This document shows, one piece after another, positions 22,801 through 34,373 of a stretch of DNA of 60,000 nt (the first letter of the stretch is position 1; each line of letters starts with the position of its first letter). The stretch spans positions 27,546,649 to 27,606,648 of the forward strand of contig CM055100.1 in NCBI GenBank assembly GCA_029204225.1, read 5' to 3'. Both the position numbers and the translations under genes were made by a program. The notes beneath the pieces were generated by a model that was not told where the DNA came from, made no database searches, and saw only the letters and a program-made list of their open reading frames with translations. The stretch is from Diphasiastrum complanatum. Taxonomy: Eukaryota > Streptophyta > Lycopodiopsida > Lycopodiales > Lycopodiaceae.

Positions 22801-23820
22801 ATTTGCAGTGTAGATGATGTTACCTTCTCCCTCATAAGACAATAAGGATGTAAAGTATTCCTTATGTCTTGTCATGTGAGATGAGGCTCCACTATCAATC
22901 CACCAAGGATCATTATCATCTATGTTGGCTAACAAACTTGAAGTCATAACAAGTGATTCACATGTGTTATGTTCTTCCTCATCTATTGTAAGATTTCCTT
23001 GCCTCTCTCCTTGCTCTCTTTTCTTCTTATAACATTCATTTGCAAAATGACCTTTTATCCCACAATAAAAGCACTTGAACTTTGACTTATTGTTCTTAGT
23101 AGAAGAGGAAGAGGAAGAGTGATCATCATGATCAAAGTTACCACCTTTGGACCATTTCCTTTTGCCTTTACCTTTGCCCTTGAATTTGCCTTTTGTGAAG
23201 AAAGCCTCTTCACCTCCACCTTGCAAGGATGCACCATCAAGCTTTGATTGCAACCTATGTTCTTCAGCCAATAAGATTTCTTGCAAGTCAACCACACTTG
23301 GCAAGACTCTTTGAATGGCAAAACTTTGCACAAGGTTAGCATGTTCATTTAGCAAACCATTCAACATAACTTGGACTATTTCACCATCTTTTATGTTCTC
23401 ATCAATGCATGCTAAATCATCACTTAGGGACTTAACTCTCAAGATAAATGCATGAGCACTTTCACCCTCTCTTTGCCTACTAGAAAATATTTGTCTCCTT
23501 AGGGTCAATACCCTAGATGTGGACTTTGATTCAAAGAGCTTCTTTAAGGCATTCCATGCCTCACTTGCACTTTGACACTTTCCAACTTCCTTGAGAAGTT
23601 CATTTGTAACATTCATTTTAATGATATGAAGAGCCCTTTTGGCCTTCTTATCAAACCTTTGTTGCTCTTGAAGTGTGAGAGGTCTCTCTTCAATTTCTGC
23701 AACTATGTCCATGAGTTCATTCAACTCAAGTAAGGACTCCATCCTCACTTTCCAAGTAGAGTAGTTTGATGAACTCAACCTTTCACTAGACTCTAGCATG
23801 ATCCCACCATTGGAAGCCAT
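19867..23820 (-). CDS. Copia Gag-Pol polyprotein
   Basis: A single 1317-codon frame encodes the self-replicating machinery of the element. Domains in order: Gag (1-240); CCHC knuckle C250-C263; aspartic protease with DSG at 309-311; pre-integrase zinc domain (WHKRLGH near 441, CEHC at 476-479); integrase core with D506, D568 and E604 (DX35E) and the SDNGGEY and PQQNGVAERKN signatures; RT with YVDD (D992-D993); RNase H with FSDSDFAGD near 1153 and STEAEY, ending ADIFTKPL. The domain order INT-RT-RH is that of Ty1/Copia. No stop or frameshift interrupts it. The ATG matches the Gag start of the pol-less relative. The frame runs through the purine tract and ends at TGA within TGTGA, the first bases of the LTR. 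Confidence 0.96.
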   Translation of the reverse strand: MASNGGIMLESSERLSSSNYSTWKVRMESLLELNELMDIVAEIEERPLTLQEQQRFDKKAKRALHIIKMNVTNELLKEVGKCQSASEAWNALKKLFESKSTSRVLTLRRQIFSSRQREGESAHAFILRVKSLSDDLACIDENIKDGEIVQVMLNGLLNEHANLVQSFAIQRVLPSVVDLQEILLAEEHRLQSKLDGASLQGGGEEAFFTKGKFKGKGKGKRKWSKGGNFDHDDHSSSSSSTKNNKSKFKCFYCGIKGHFANECYKKKREQGERQGNLTIDEEEHNTCESLVMTSSLLANIDDNDPWWIDSGASSHMTRHKEYFTSLLSYEGEGNIIYTANDGQCDIKGIGTIPISLSTNRKANLENVLYIPSITKNLLSVSQMIDKGLDVEFIGDACLISKCGSLIAQGRRHGKLFKLDACVISNHEGCMAREQLTNQEVWHKRLGHPNFKSLEVMAKKEFVLGLPKSLVANNSVCEHCALSKSHRLAYSRSTSRSKEAFQLVHSDIHSSSTTSNGGAKMYATFIDDFSRYTWIYLLKSKDEVFAAFVKFKNEMENQFNTKIKCLRSDNGGEYTSNRFKDFCIAHGIKREMSSPRTPQQNGVAERKNRTLCECAKAMRLHANLAKSFWGEALACANYLCNRWTSASLDGKTPHEVLYGRRPSVKHCRIFGCTCFVNITLDDRTKEDPSSKKGVFVGYSEVSKAYKVYIPSTKKVVISRDVIFHEENVSNVVDVDVDVPTNHHDVQDVLDEDGDATPKQTSRKTQRQRAKPSRLTYDEKGKQVVDNSNFAFLTSFDEPTCVGEAIQKKEWIQAMDHEHQALIKSNTWRLVKLPKDKKAIGCKWIFKIKTNQDGSINKYKARLVAKGYAQEYGIDYDETFAPVAKMVTIRILISLETLYDWDMWQMDVTNAFLNGDLEEDIYMEQPEGYVSHDEPNHVCYLQKSLYGLKQAPRSWYAKLNSFLLSQNFVMSEYDHSLYFRLNENDITLLLIYVDDIILSGGNNLDIDEIKMALKREFEIQDLGKLHYILGIEIIRTSKSTFICQEKYVNSILKRFHMEDCKVVSTPMESNVKLTTRSNERSFKDITLYRKLIGSLIWLTITRPDLSFVVGKLSQFMQDPSEAHWKLGKRVLRYISGSRDFGILYGGTTPNLCGFSDSDFAGDQMDRKSTSAFAIYLGDGVVSWLSKKQPTISLSSTEAEYKALTTCTKEILWIKRMLLDLHLLEPEKTPIMLCDNLSAQSLASNPVFHARSKHIEIAHHFVRDQVIAKEVELQHVSSKECVADIFTKPLGKDLYLMHRSNLGMCSKTMLKLASNVEEGV
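19872..19884 (-). other. Polypurine tract of intact Copia element
   Basis: On the minus strand GTTGAAGAGGGAG abuts the 3' LTR, identical to the tract of the gag-only element. It is also translated as the last residues of the polyprotein (VEEG). Confidence 0.85.
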
Positions 23821-24980
23821 GATTCTAATGTTTCTTCAACTTTTAGGTTCTGTCCTAAAGCACTTAGCACTCACTTTTCTCTCAACAAATGATAGATAAA
23901 GAGATCTATGAAGATTTAGGACCCTAAAACACTTCTATCTTGAACCTAGATGGTTTCCAAGCATAGAAAGGAAGATTGAAACACATGCAACACTTTGCAC
24001 ACACTAAGAATGGATTACAAAATCAAACCAACCTGAACACACTCTTGCTTAAGCTCTCAAACTTTCCAGCAAGTGACCAAATCAAGTTATGGTGTGAAGA
24101 GTTACTTGCATTCTTAGAAAATACCCAAAACTAGGATGCCAAGATTACCTAGTAATGAACAAACTTGATCAACATATGATCAACACACTAAGATATTGAT
24201 TCAACCTGTAAAACCACATGTAAACCACACTTCTAAAAGATTATAAACTCCAGCAAGTGATAAATACAAGATTTAGAGGTGAATGAATGAGCACACTTAG
24301 TGAATCACAAGACTAGCTTCACTATCTTGTCAAATCTTGGTGTTTAGATGTAGATCTAAGATCACTTCACATGAGAATGTTCCTCAACCTGTTAAGAACC
24401 TGAAAACACACTTGCATAATGGTTAACACCTTCCAGCAAATGCTCCAATCAAATTACATAAGGAGAGTTACTTACATGCTCAACAAAGTACACCAAAATT
24501 TATGCCAAAATTGATGACAATCTTTACAATATGCTCTTCACAATGGAGCTTACAATATGTTCACCCAAAAAAGGGGATCTTTCATCCAAATGGGAGCTTT
24601 GCTCAGCCTTTAGGAGAATTACAACTCACTCAAAAGAGCATTTGTCATCCACTTAAGGAGAAGTTTCATCCACTTAAGGAGAGTGTTCATCCAAGAATGG
24701 AGATTGTCAACAATAGGATTGAAAAGAACATTGTTAGTATTGAATATGCACAAGCCTCACAATCACAAATGATTAGGTGTTATGATCTGATCCAAAATAG
24801 TTTCTTTTCAGCCTCTGATCATCAATAGACCTGAAATATGCTTTTGATCCACAAGTTCAACTCACAAAACAAAGGTTAGTAAGATTTGATCAACAAAGCA
24901 ATGCAAAATCATGCTAGAACTTGATCAAACATCCAAATATCACCAAAAATGGAATACTTACTGTAAATAGAAGCCAACCA
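23821..24980 (-). other. Untranslated leader of intact Copia element
   Basis: About 1.16 kb between primer site and gag ATG. It holds three degenerate repeats at 183-184 bp spacing. A plus-strand frame at 24502-24828, antisense to the element, is also kept in the gag-only relative. Confidence 0.7.
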
Positions 24981-24992
24981 GCTCTGATACCA
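24981..24992 (-). other. Primer-binding site, tRNA-Met
   Basis: The complement reads TGGTATCAGAGC and abuts the 5' LTR. Confidence 0.93.
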
Positions 24993-25647
24993 TGTGAAAA
25001 ATACAGATCCTAAGTGGATCTAAACTCCAAGATCATTGGCTTGAATGCTTGCACTCCAAACTACATAAGCTAGGAATTGGCAACACATTCTATGCTACCT
25101 AGAATGCAAAGAACTTGATCAAAAAGCATTTATCACAAATGGAAACTTCCATAAACATCAAGTGCGGCCCAAAATAGCATTATACAGTCCATAATACATC
25201 AGCCTATCACTTTTGGAAAGCACCTAAGATCATACACAATAGCTTGAAGACAATACACACAACAATGCTCTCAATGGAGGAAGAAACAATGACAATGATC
25301 TATTGATCTCAATGAAGCATACAAAAGGTTTCTCCAACCTGTTCTCCACGACTTCCCTACTATTTATGGATGAGGAAGATGACTCTCTCTCCTCTCTCTA
25401 GAAGGTACTTGACCCTAGATATTCCCTATATAGGAAAAATAGCTAAAAATGGCTTATATGACCAAAATACATCAAAATGGTCTCATTTTGAAGGGTATGA
25501 AGTTTGACACTTCATCATACTGAAAAAATACAGTAAATAAAAACATTGTGGCCTGGTTCACACGTGCAAAACTCCAGAACCAAAACTATTTACAATTTTA
25601 GCCAATTTAGGCCTCAAACTAGCTAGGAAATGTTGACAATTTTCACA
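24993..25647 (-). repeat. 5' LTR of intact Copia element
   Basis: 655 bp. On the minus strand it contains a GCACGTGTGAA stretch (G-box core CACGTG) and TATA-like sequence around 25425, upstream of the expected transcription start. Confidence 0.95.
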
Positions 25648-25652
25648 TTTGG

Positions 25653-26230
25653 TCTGAAAGATGTGTCCACAAAAAATTTTAAACCTCTACAAGTAGAGTT
25701 TGATGAATAACTCTACTATCAGGGTCTTTAACAAAAATGAAAATCCCATTCCACCATCATAAGAATCTAGGGAGATGTTTTCTTTTAATTTCTTTTATCC
25801 TTTTTTGTTTGAAGCATTTAATTCTTTTTGTTTCAAATGTGGGACCCACCTTGCAAAAACTGATAAGGTTACTTATGCAAAGTCCCCTTAGGGTTACTTT
25901 ACACTACACTTCCAAAAAATTTCAAATTCTTAAACTAAATTGAAATCCCAAATCAAACGTGTTGTAGTAAAATTCCATTCCACCATCGCAAATATTTGGC
26001 AGGAGTTTTTTTTATATTCCTCTTTTCCTATTTTGTTTGTAAGCAAGCAAAAATATTTGTTCAAACGTGGGACTGTGGTTTTTACGCCGTGTAAAGTACC
26101 CCATAGAGATACCTACAAATATTATGGAATTTTTGAACTAAAATGAGAAGTCCTTTTCAAACCCACAATGGCATAAACTATATGTCAATTCTCCTTTCAA
26201 AATAGCACACAAGACTTCCAAGTGTTGCAG
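25653..26230. other. No gene recognised
   Basis: AT-rich sequence. Joined across the Copia target duplication, it continues the DNA left of 19217. Confidence 0.3.
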
Positions 26231-26420
26231 AGTATGGGCTCCAATGTGTCATTTTGCCCGCATAAATCGGGCTGAAATATGGACACGGGTCTTCATTTCC
26301 CCATTATGAGGTATCCCTTTGCCTGACACCAATGTGTCATTTTTCGCACATTAATCAGGTTGGGATTCAAACATGGATCTCCACTTCCCTACTATGAGGT
26401 GGCCCTTTGTCCACGTACCA
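26231..26420 (-). repeat. Tandem pair of ~90-bp units with tRNA-like B-box
   Basis: CCAATGTGTCATTTT ... ACTTCCCTACTATGAGGT ... CCCTTTG occurs twice (from about 26240 and 26330). In complement the right-hand unit reads GTTTGAATCCC, close to the polymerase III B box GGTTCGANNCC. It may be a decayed dimeric SINE; no target duplication was found. Confidence 0.4.
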
Positions 26421-27638
26421 TGTCCAAAATAGTCTAAACCAATGTTGGGTGAGTAATTGTTTTTTTCAATACCAGCCAATTCTAGTTTCATCTTGATTTA
26501 CTTATCCATTATCATCAAAATTCTCAAATAGCTAATAGTTTATGTTAGTTCTTTACTTGTGGTGTAAGGCTAGTTATCAAAAGGGTATCAACACCCTGTA
26601 TCCACAATTCTCAGTAACCATCAATTCTCTTGGAAAAATATACTCGTTGGGTCTAAGTATTGATAGCCACCAATCATAACTTAACTTATGTTATACCCAC
26701 CTACCATTAACATAAGCCATGTCCAAATTTTTTTAACTAGTTTGAAAGTCTTCTCGAATGTGGAAAAGTCAACCTTTGAAGACTATTTCGTAGCATTCTC
26801 ACTTAACTCTCACCTAGGGACCCACTTTCAACCTAGGTTGCTCCTCCCTTGAGAGTTACAACTCTAAGCTTCTAGTTGAGCACGTTGGACGAGTCCTGTC
26901 ATTGTGAAGATAAGCTCCTAGGGGGGTAACATTTGGGGATGGAAACCCATTTCTTTAAGAAGCTTATTGGTTACTACACTAAAAACTACCACTTCCAAGC
27001 ATTATTATTTACATGTAGAGGCCCAAGGCCTAGTGCATCATTCCTAGAGGACAAGCTAAATGGCCCCAAAGGGCAAGAATGGCATCCTTAAAGAGTAGAA
27101 TGAGTTGTCCACCTTCAAACTTTGTCCAAATGCCCCTGAAGGGCAATATTCAACTTTTGATTGAGATGACAACAAATCCCGAAGTGCCTTCAACTCTCAT
27201 CCAAGCATTAAAAAGACCTTGGTTTTAACATGCTAAGACTTTGTAATTTGCATTCTAGATGAAATTCTTAGTCTTATTGTGAGAGATGTCAACTTTCTCA
27301 AACATCCCAAACGTCATGTCCAGTAAAATTTACTTACATGATAAACTTTATGAAGTCCAACTAAAACATTTTACATGCCTAAAATGAACCTAAATAGATT
27401 TTAAAGCCACCAAAACATTATAACAACTCAATTAATTACGGTATTGTAGGTGATGTTGCTTGATAAAATTGGCAACATCTCTTACAATCTTTTTGTACGG
27501 TTAACTTAGTAAAAAGGAACGTTAATTTCATTGTAAAACGTTTATGGTAGTTGGGGGGGTCATTTTTAGAATTGTCTAAGAATAAATTCAAAACCATTAG
27601 TAAAGCTCACTAAGAAGACTATTCTATGATAGTCATGC
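26421..27638. other. No gene recognised
   Basis: AT-rich non-coding sequence with no frame or repeat I can support beyond a small inverted repeat GATGTTGC / GCAACATC near 27451-27480. Confidence 0.3.
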
Positions 27639-27998
27639 TTGCAGGTTAAAGTTATGGCCATAGATATAAAAGGGAAAAAATTGTTATCCCACGCATATCG
27701 TTTTCTTTTCCACGCGCCCAATTCTATAGCAAAGCATGTTGTAGCAGGCAATGCCAAAAAGCTCCTTGAGAATGGCCTCCTTCATCCTACATTTTTGGAA
27801 GGTTGCCATTATGGTCTTTTGAACCACAACCCTAAAATGAATAGTCTTTATAACGTGGAGTTTGTGGCGGTGAACTCCTTTTGTCACCTTGAGGTAATGA
27901 GTTACACATCTACTATGTCAAAAAGGACATCAAAGGCCAAATTTTTGGGTCTTGTGCCCTATTTGCTTGGAATGCCCTTAGCACCAATGTACAAATGA
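27639..27998 (+). other. Unidentified 119-codon ORF
   Basis: The product is basic and His/Leu-rich with no recognised motif. No paralogue, splice site or promoter supports it. Length exceeds most chance frames here, so it may be a relic exon, but confidence is low. Confidence 0.2.
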
Positions 27999-28944
<946 letters not shown>

Positions 28945-29080
28945 CTTCGCACTAGTCAAGTTGAATAAGTGGTGTTATTGTGCCCACAAGGTCACATGAT
29001 CGAATCTTGCTTAATGCACGAGTGAATGTCCTCTTTTGTTGGGCCTGGCTATGTGATGTTCATTATTAAAATTGTATATA
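28945..29080 (+). mobile_element. Possible tRNA-related SINE
   Basis: An A-box-like TAGTCAAGTTG near 28951 and a B-box-like ATCGAATCTTG near 29001 are about 50 bp apart, and an AT-rich tail follows. No target duplication was found. It differs from the 87-bp SINE family at 29165 and 29524. Confidence 0.35.
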
Positions 29081-29164
29081 ATGATATTATTTGAAATAGA
29101 TGCCCTCTCTAGAAAAAAGTTCTCCAAGTATGTGTCATTGGGCCTCTTGCAACCCTCTATAATG

Positions 29165-29251
29165 CATCTTGGTTTCCAAGAGGGGCTTCAACCTTGGACC
29201 AAAGAAACTTTGGATGCCAAGCTAACCAATTGAGCCAACCCTTTGGATAGT
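29165..29251 (-). mobile_element. Very short tRNA-derived SINE with perfect 14-bp target duplication
   Basis: The 87-bp body lies between two copies of AACCCTCTATAATG (29151-29164 and 29252-29265). On the minus strand it has an A box TGGCTCAATTGG (29237-29226), an anticodon-arm-like CCAAAG TTTC TTTGG and a B-box-like AGGTTGAAGCCCC. It ends GAAACCAAGATG without an A-rich tail. Its close relative is at 29524-29611. Confidence 0.85.
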
Positions 29252-29523
29252 AACCCTCTATAATGAAAAGATTGCCTTATTGAAGTATTAGTATAGGTGT
29301 GAGTATCACTCTTGACGTTGTCTAGATTCTTTATCAAATTTTATATGGGTTTGCTACAAATAGCACTCTTTAGAGTTAATTTGTTATCTCATCCTAGTCA
29401 ACATAAAATGATTGACTCGAACAAAAAGTTAATCAATTTTGTCTTTTGTTAGACTAGTGGTCCCTTCATAGTACGCTATGGGTGTGTAAAGTCAAATCCT
29501 AAGCTGACCCACAATAAACAATG

Positions 29524-29611
29524 CATCTTGGTTTCCAAGGGGGCTTGAACTTGGGACCAAAGAAACTTTGGATGCCAAGCTAACCAACTGAGCCAACCCT
29601 TGAATATCCAT
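29524..29611 (-). mobile_element. Second very short tRNA-derived SINE with perfect 14-bp target duplication
   Basis: The 88-bp body lies between two copies of CACAATAAACAATG (29510-29523 and 29612-29625). On the minus strand the A box is TGGCTCAGTTGG (29595-29584), an exact match to TRGCNNAGYNGG, and the B-box-like AGTTCAAGCCC follows. It is highly similar to 29165-29251. Confidence 0.87.
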
Positions 29612-29625
29612 CACAATAAACAATG

Positions 29626-30442
29626 AAGCCTCTTCTTTTGAAAAAACTTAGGCTTGCTTTCTACTTAATAAAAATAAGAGCATTTCAAAAAATGTACTTG
29701 CCCTCCACACACCACATATTAAGATGAGTACAATTCTTTCACACATAGATCACTTGCTCGAGGTTAAGCACAAGTGGCAAAAATATAACTTGGATAATGT
29801 CATAATATGTCTCATTGGACATGAGGCCATCATCCCACCACTTACCAAAGCAATAAGTGAACATCCATAGGGACCTCCCCATCAAGTGGCCCAACCCCAC
29901 ACTGGCATCCATTTATATCACCTACATTGTCACCTAGGGATTTTCACACCTTGTGTGAAAGGTGGGGAGGTCAGTTGAAGATGAATCAAAGAATATGGGG
30001 AGAACGGTCCTCCCAAACCACTCCCTTTCTTAGTCTCGAACTATGTGAAACTCCTCTCGCATTATAGAAAGCCTAGCCAAAAAATGATAGTCCAAAGCCA
30101 TGTCTAAAACTAGCATCCTCACTAAGAGTTTATAAATTTTATTTTTATTTTTTGCCAAATATAAGTCTTTGATGATGTTTTTAAGAATCTATTACCAATA
30201 GCATGCTTGCAACTGATTCAAAGTCTCACTTTCTTCAACATCAAATTGTTCATTTGTGTAGAGTTCAATCAATTTTAGTCATACTATGTTACGTGTTTGT
30301 GGATTCAAACCCATAACATGGTAAATAGCACCTCTACATCAATATAAGTAATTGTAGGTTACAAAATGTTCACATATTAGATTGGCCAATGACCATGAGT
30401 TTTGAATTCGGGCTATGTTTTGCTATTTGGCTATAATTTTAA
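29626..30442. other. No gene recognised
   Basis: AT-rich sequence without supported features. Confidence 0.3.
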
Positions 30443-30512
30443 TTTTTGCTCAGTATTTCTTATATTTGGCAATATTTTTCTTTTTGCTCAATATTTCTTA
30501 TATTTGACAATA
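30443..30512 (+). repeat. 38-bp tandem duplication
   Basis: TTTTTGCTCAGTATTTCTTA... (30443-30474) is repeated at 30481-30512 with two changes. Confidence 0.75.
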
Positions 30513-31390
<878 letters not shown>

Positions 31391-31581
31391 AACAAATTTC
31401 ATACTTAAATATTGTTTATATTTTGACACTTAGGGTTTTTTCAAAGAAACATTCACATCACCGATATTATCTTGTGTTTTAGGTTTTCATGTATGATCGA
31501 AGGACATAATCTTGAAATGATTTCAATTTAGCATCAAAGTTCGTTTATGCAATAACTATAACGTGGCTCAAATGAATGTAG

Positions 31582-32030
31582 TGTGGAAATTTGTCAACCA
31601 GTGCTTGGCTATTTCAGGCATTTTAGAGGCCAAATTTGTAAATAGACTTCATAACATTTTTTCACACATGTGAGACCATGTTAGAATACTATCTTTAGAT
31701 GGGTCTAGGTGCCTTTGTTCATTAAAATACACAAATGGGCATTATTTGATGTAATTTGGCCATACGGACCAAAACTGGTAGCTTAGTCAAATGTCGCAAG
31801 GCCTAATAGTCAAGTTAGTGAATAAAAAAAGGTTCCCCCCAAATTTCAACTTTCAAATAATAAAGGAGGCAGAAACTGGCCAATAGGATTTGAGGCCAAA
31901 GTCTTGTAATCCACTATATATAGTGGTACTTTTAGTTTTTTTCATGTTCATTTCAATCAAGCAGGTGGAACCCATTAGAGGAGTTTCAAATATCAAAAAG
32001 ACCCTATAAAGAATGCCATAGAGGATAATG
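31582..32030 (+). repeat. Diverged Copia LTR-like sequence
   Basis: The start TGTGGAAATTTGTCAACC aligns with TGTGAAAATTGTCAAC of the Copia LTRs here. GAGGCCAAATTTGTAAA and TTTTCACACATGTGAGACC keep the same order, and a TATATATAG lies near 31912. No partner LTR or primer site was seen, so it may be a solo LTR; the right end is uncertain. Confidence 0.45.
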
Positions 32031-32162
32031 AAAAAAATCAAAATTATAAAAAAGACAATATTGTTTATTTGCTTGCCCCCACCACTCTCGAGGCCTTCCC
32101 AACTCCCAATGCTCTAACCATAGTGTCTACAGTCACAGTTTAGAACTCTAAACTGTTCACAA

Positions 32163-32440
32163 TCTAACTTGTCTAAATTCGAATATACATTCCCTCCATT
32201 GGTTATGGTGAGGGCAATCTTCTCATTGGATCTAAAATATGAGCGCCATCCCCAAATTTGAATCAGGAAAAAAAGCAAAATGTAAGAATTGATGTTACAA
32301 AAGAGTTTAGCTTGTCTAAATTTGAATATGCATTCCCTCCATTAGTTGACATGAGCGCAATCTTCACATTCATTAGAGGAGTTCCAAGGCCCAAAAGGGT
32401 TGTCTAAGAAATGCCAAATAACAGAGAGAAAATCGTCAGA
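32163..32440 (+). repeat. Two units with 144-bp period
   Basis: CTTGTCTAAATTCGAATATA (about 32168) and its continuation ATTCCCTCCATTGG recur at about 32312. A related CATTAGAGGAGTT segment occurs near 31972 and 32371. Confidence 0.5.
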
Positions 32441-32699
32441 TTTTAAAACTCCGACCGAGTTTTTGGTCTGCCTGCACAACTCCTATGACTTGACCTCACT
32501 AGTAATGTGTGTAGTTAACTGGAAGTTGGGTAGCCGCAATGCGTGGGGTCCATACTTCAAGATTTTATTTTCTATCATTAACTAACATGACTTCTTGTGT
32601 AAATGCAAATCATATTGTCAAAGTTTATTTCCATCTACTCATAGCGTTCACATCAAAGGAAAACAGTCTTATCGATCTGAATATCATGGCAAGAAACTT

Positions 32700-32955
32700 T
32701 GAATATTTTGGATCACAATGAGCGCCAACGTGAATCTAAATTTTTGCAATTTAGAAAATATGGAGTGTGTTGGATCAAAAGGAGCGGCAAGGTTATTTCA
32801 AACTTTTGCAATTCAAAAATTTGCAATTTCAAAACACGTCTATTGAAAAATATTCTGCTCACAACTGCACAGCTTTGATTTTGCATATAAAGCTGAAAAA
32901 CATGGAGTGTGCTGGATCAAAAAGAGTGCCAAGGTCATTTCAAACTTTTGCAGTT
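32700..32955 (+). repeat. Degenerate repeat units near 32.7-32.95 kb
   Basis: TGGAGTGTGTTGGATCAAAA ... TTTCAAACTTTTGCA occurs at 32761 and 32903 (period 142), with a weaker third copy at about 32708. Confidence 0.55.
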
Positions 32956-33515
32956 GGATTCTTTTTCCGATTAAGATGAATTTTAATAGCTTGTAAGATA
33001 TATAACAATTTGGTATTTTTCTACTAGATTAATCTATCGATTATTAAGATGTCTAAGTACATCTCCATATTGATCTTCCTACAGAATATGCTCCACTGTC
33101 AAAAAAAAATCTGAAAGGATCCACCTTACCAGCTCACCAAATCATGGATTACAGGATGGAGGACAGGAAACATTGTGATCTATGGATTGATGGAGTTTAT
33201 ATCCAATCGATCCAAGCTCAATGCAACATCCAAATTTTAGATCAGTCACACAACATATTGTTTTTGTGTGAAGGACACAATGGTCTATTGATCCATGCCT
33301 CTATTGCATGAAAACTACACAAGACATGTCGAGCATGAGAGTTTCAAGGGATAAGAAGATCCGACTTGGAAACCAATACTACCAATTCCGCTTAAAAAGT
33401 CCACATTTGTACACTATATGGAGAGGTTAGAATTATCGAAAAATTGAGATACCTTCATATTTGGTTTGCCTGGAATATCAAGCCAGAGTCATTGGCCAAA
33501 AAAGCAATAGCTTGA

Positions 33516-34300
33516 TTGGAGGAAGTTCTATCAAAAGTGGGTCTTCATAAAGGACACATTAAAATACAAAAGGATGAGAAGCTTTCGAGGAAAACGAGAA
33601 ACATCCCATGCAAACCAAGCATAGGAGGATGCAAAGCTCGTCGTTTCTTATCAATTTATTCCGAAAAACCGACTAAAATCCAGTACTCAATTTGGATAGA
33701 TGTACTCAATGCCACAAAGGATTTTGTAGAAAAAGGAACAACAAGGATTAAAAAAGTTGAAGTTTGGACAAATCTTGACAACATGGTCAAATTGCACAGA
33801 AAAGATAAACTGTCTGCTACTGATGTCCTACTAATTGAGAAATCAACAATTGAGTTTGTGGATGCAGTTAAAGGCGCCTAGGGTGAAGATCATATTACGC
33901 ATTATATGGTAAATCTCTTTTCAATGTAACTAACTCTTAGAATTATAATTTCATTGCACATATACTAAATTTAAAATGATTAATATGACAATGTTTGTAT
34001 CTCTGATTGCAGCTCATTTTACGACATCGTGTATCATCTTTTACAAAAGCTTACGGCGGTCTAAGTATTTGGTCATCACAAAGAATGGAGAAATTGCATT
34101 GGCAAGCCAGAGCAGCATTTCATCGAAATACACAACACAATGGAACATCGCAAAAAAATAGTTACATCATCCAGCTATTTCAATGGTTCTATAGACGTGT
34201 TCAAATCCGATACAAAACTAGATCAACAAATTATCAAAAATTTAGAAAGGCATGCAAATTTATAGACGAAAATAATATTGATGCAAGACTCAACTCATAG
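33516..34300 (+). pseudogene. Two-exon relic of an unidentified, transposase-like protein (cluster gene A)
   Basis: Exon 1 (33516-33908) and exon 2 (34013-34300) join in phase 0 with ATG|GTAAAT and TTGCAG|CTC. The joined product is about 226 codons with one internal stop: TAG at 33879 where a CAG codon would fit. Across the junction it reads HITHYM|LILRH, then YGGLSIWSSQRMEKLH, FHRNTQHNGT and FQWFYRRVQ. A pattern of histidines, WSxQ-xxEK and RxTxHxG resembles the end of uncharacterised transposase-like proteins I associate with invertebrates and protists, but I cannot name the family. The N-terminus is not found; codons before 33516 contain stops. Adjacent genes B, C and D are similarly unfamiliar. 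Confidence 0.5.
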
Positions 34301-34373
34301 TAATTTTCATGATATCAAACAACAAGGGTATATGTATTATTTGACATCATTTCAAGTACAATGCACGACAAAA

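Larger units (their letters stand above)
19217..25647 (-). mobile_element. Intact Ty1/Copia LTR retrotransposon
   Basis: Two 655-bp LTRs (19217-19871 and 24993-25647) appear identical by eye, with TG...CA ends. The element is flanked by a perfect 5-bp duplication TTTGG (19212-19216 and 25648-25652). Going 5' to 3' on the minus strand it has the LTR, a tRNA-Met primer site, a 1.16-kb leader, one unbroken gag-pol ORF, a purine tract and the LTR. All Copia domains keep their catalytic residues. It therefore looks recently inserted and possibly still active, and is the natural enzyme source for the related pol-less element at 1-5411. Confidence 0.95.

Noticed and set aside
29165-29611. A pair of functional tRNA genes
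   Set aside because: A and B boxes are present, but the acceptor and T stems do not pair well, there is no T-run terminator directly after, and the target duplications identify SINE insertions.
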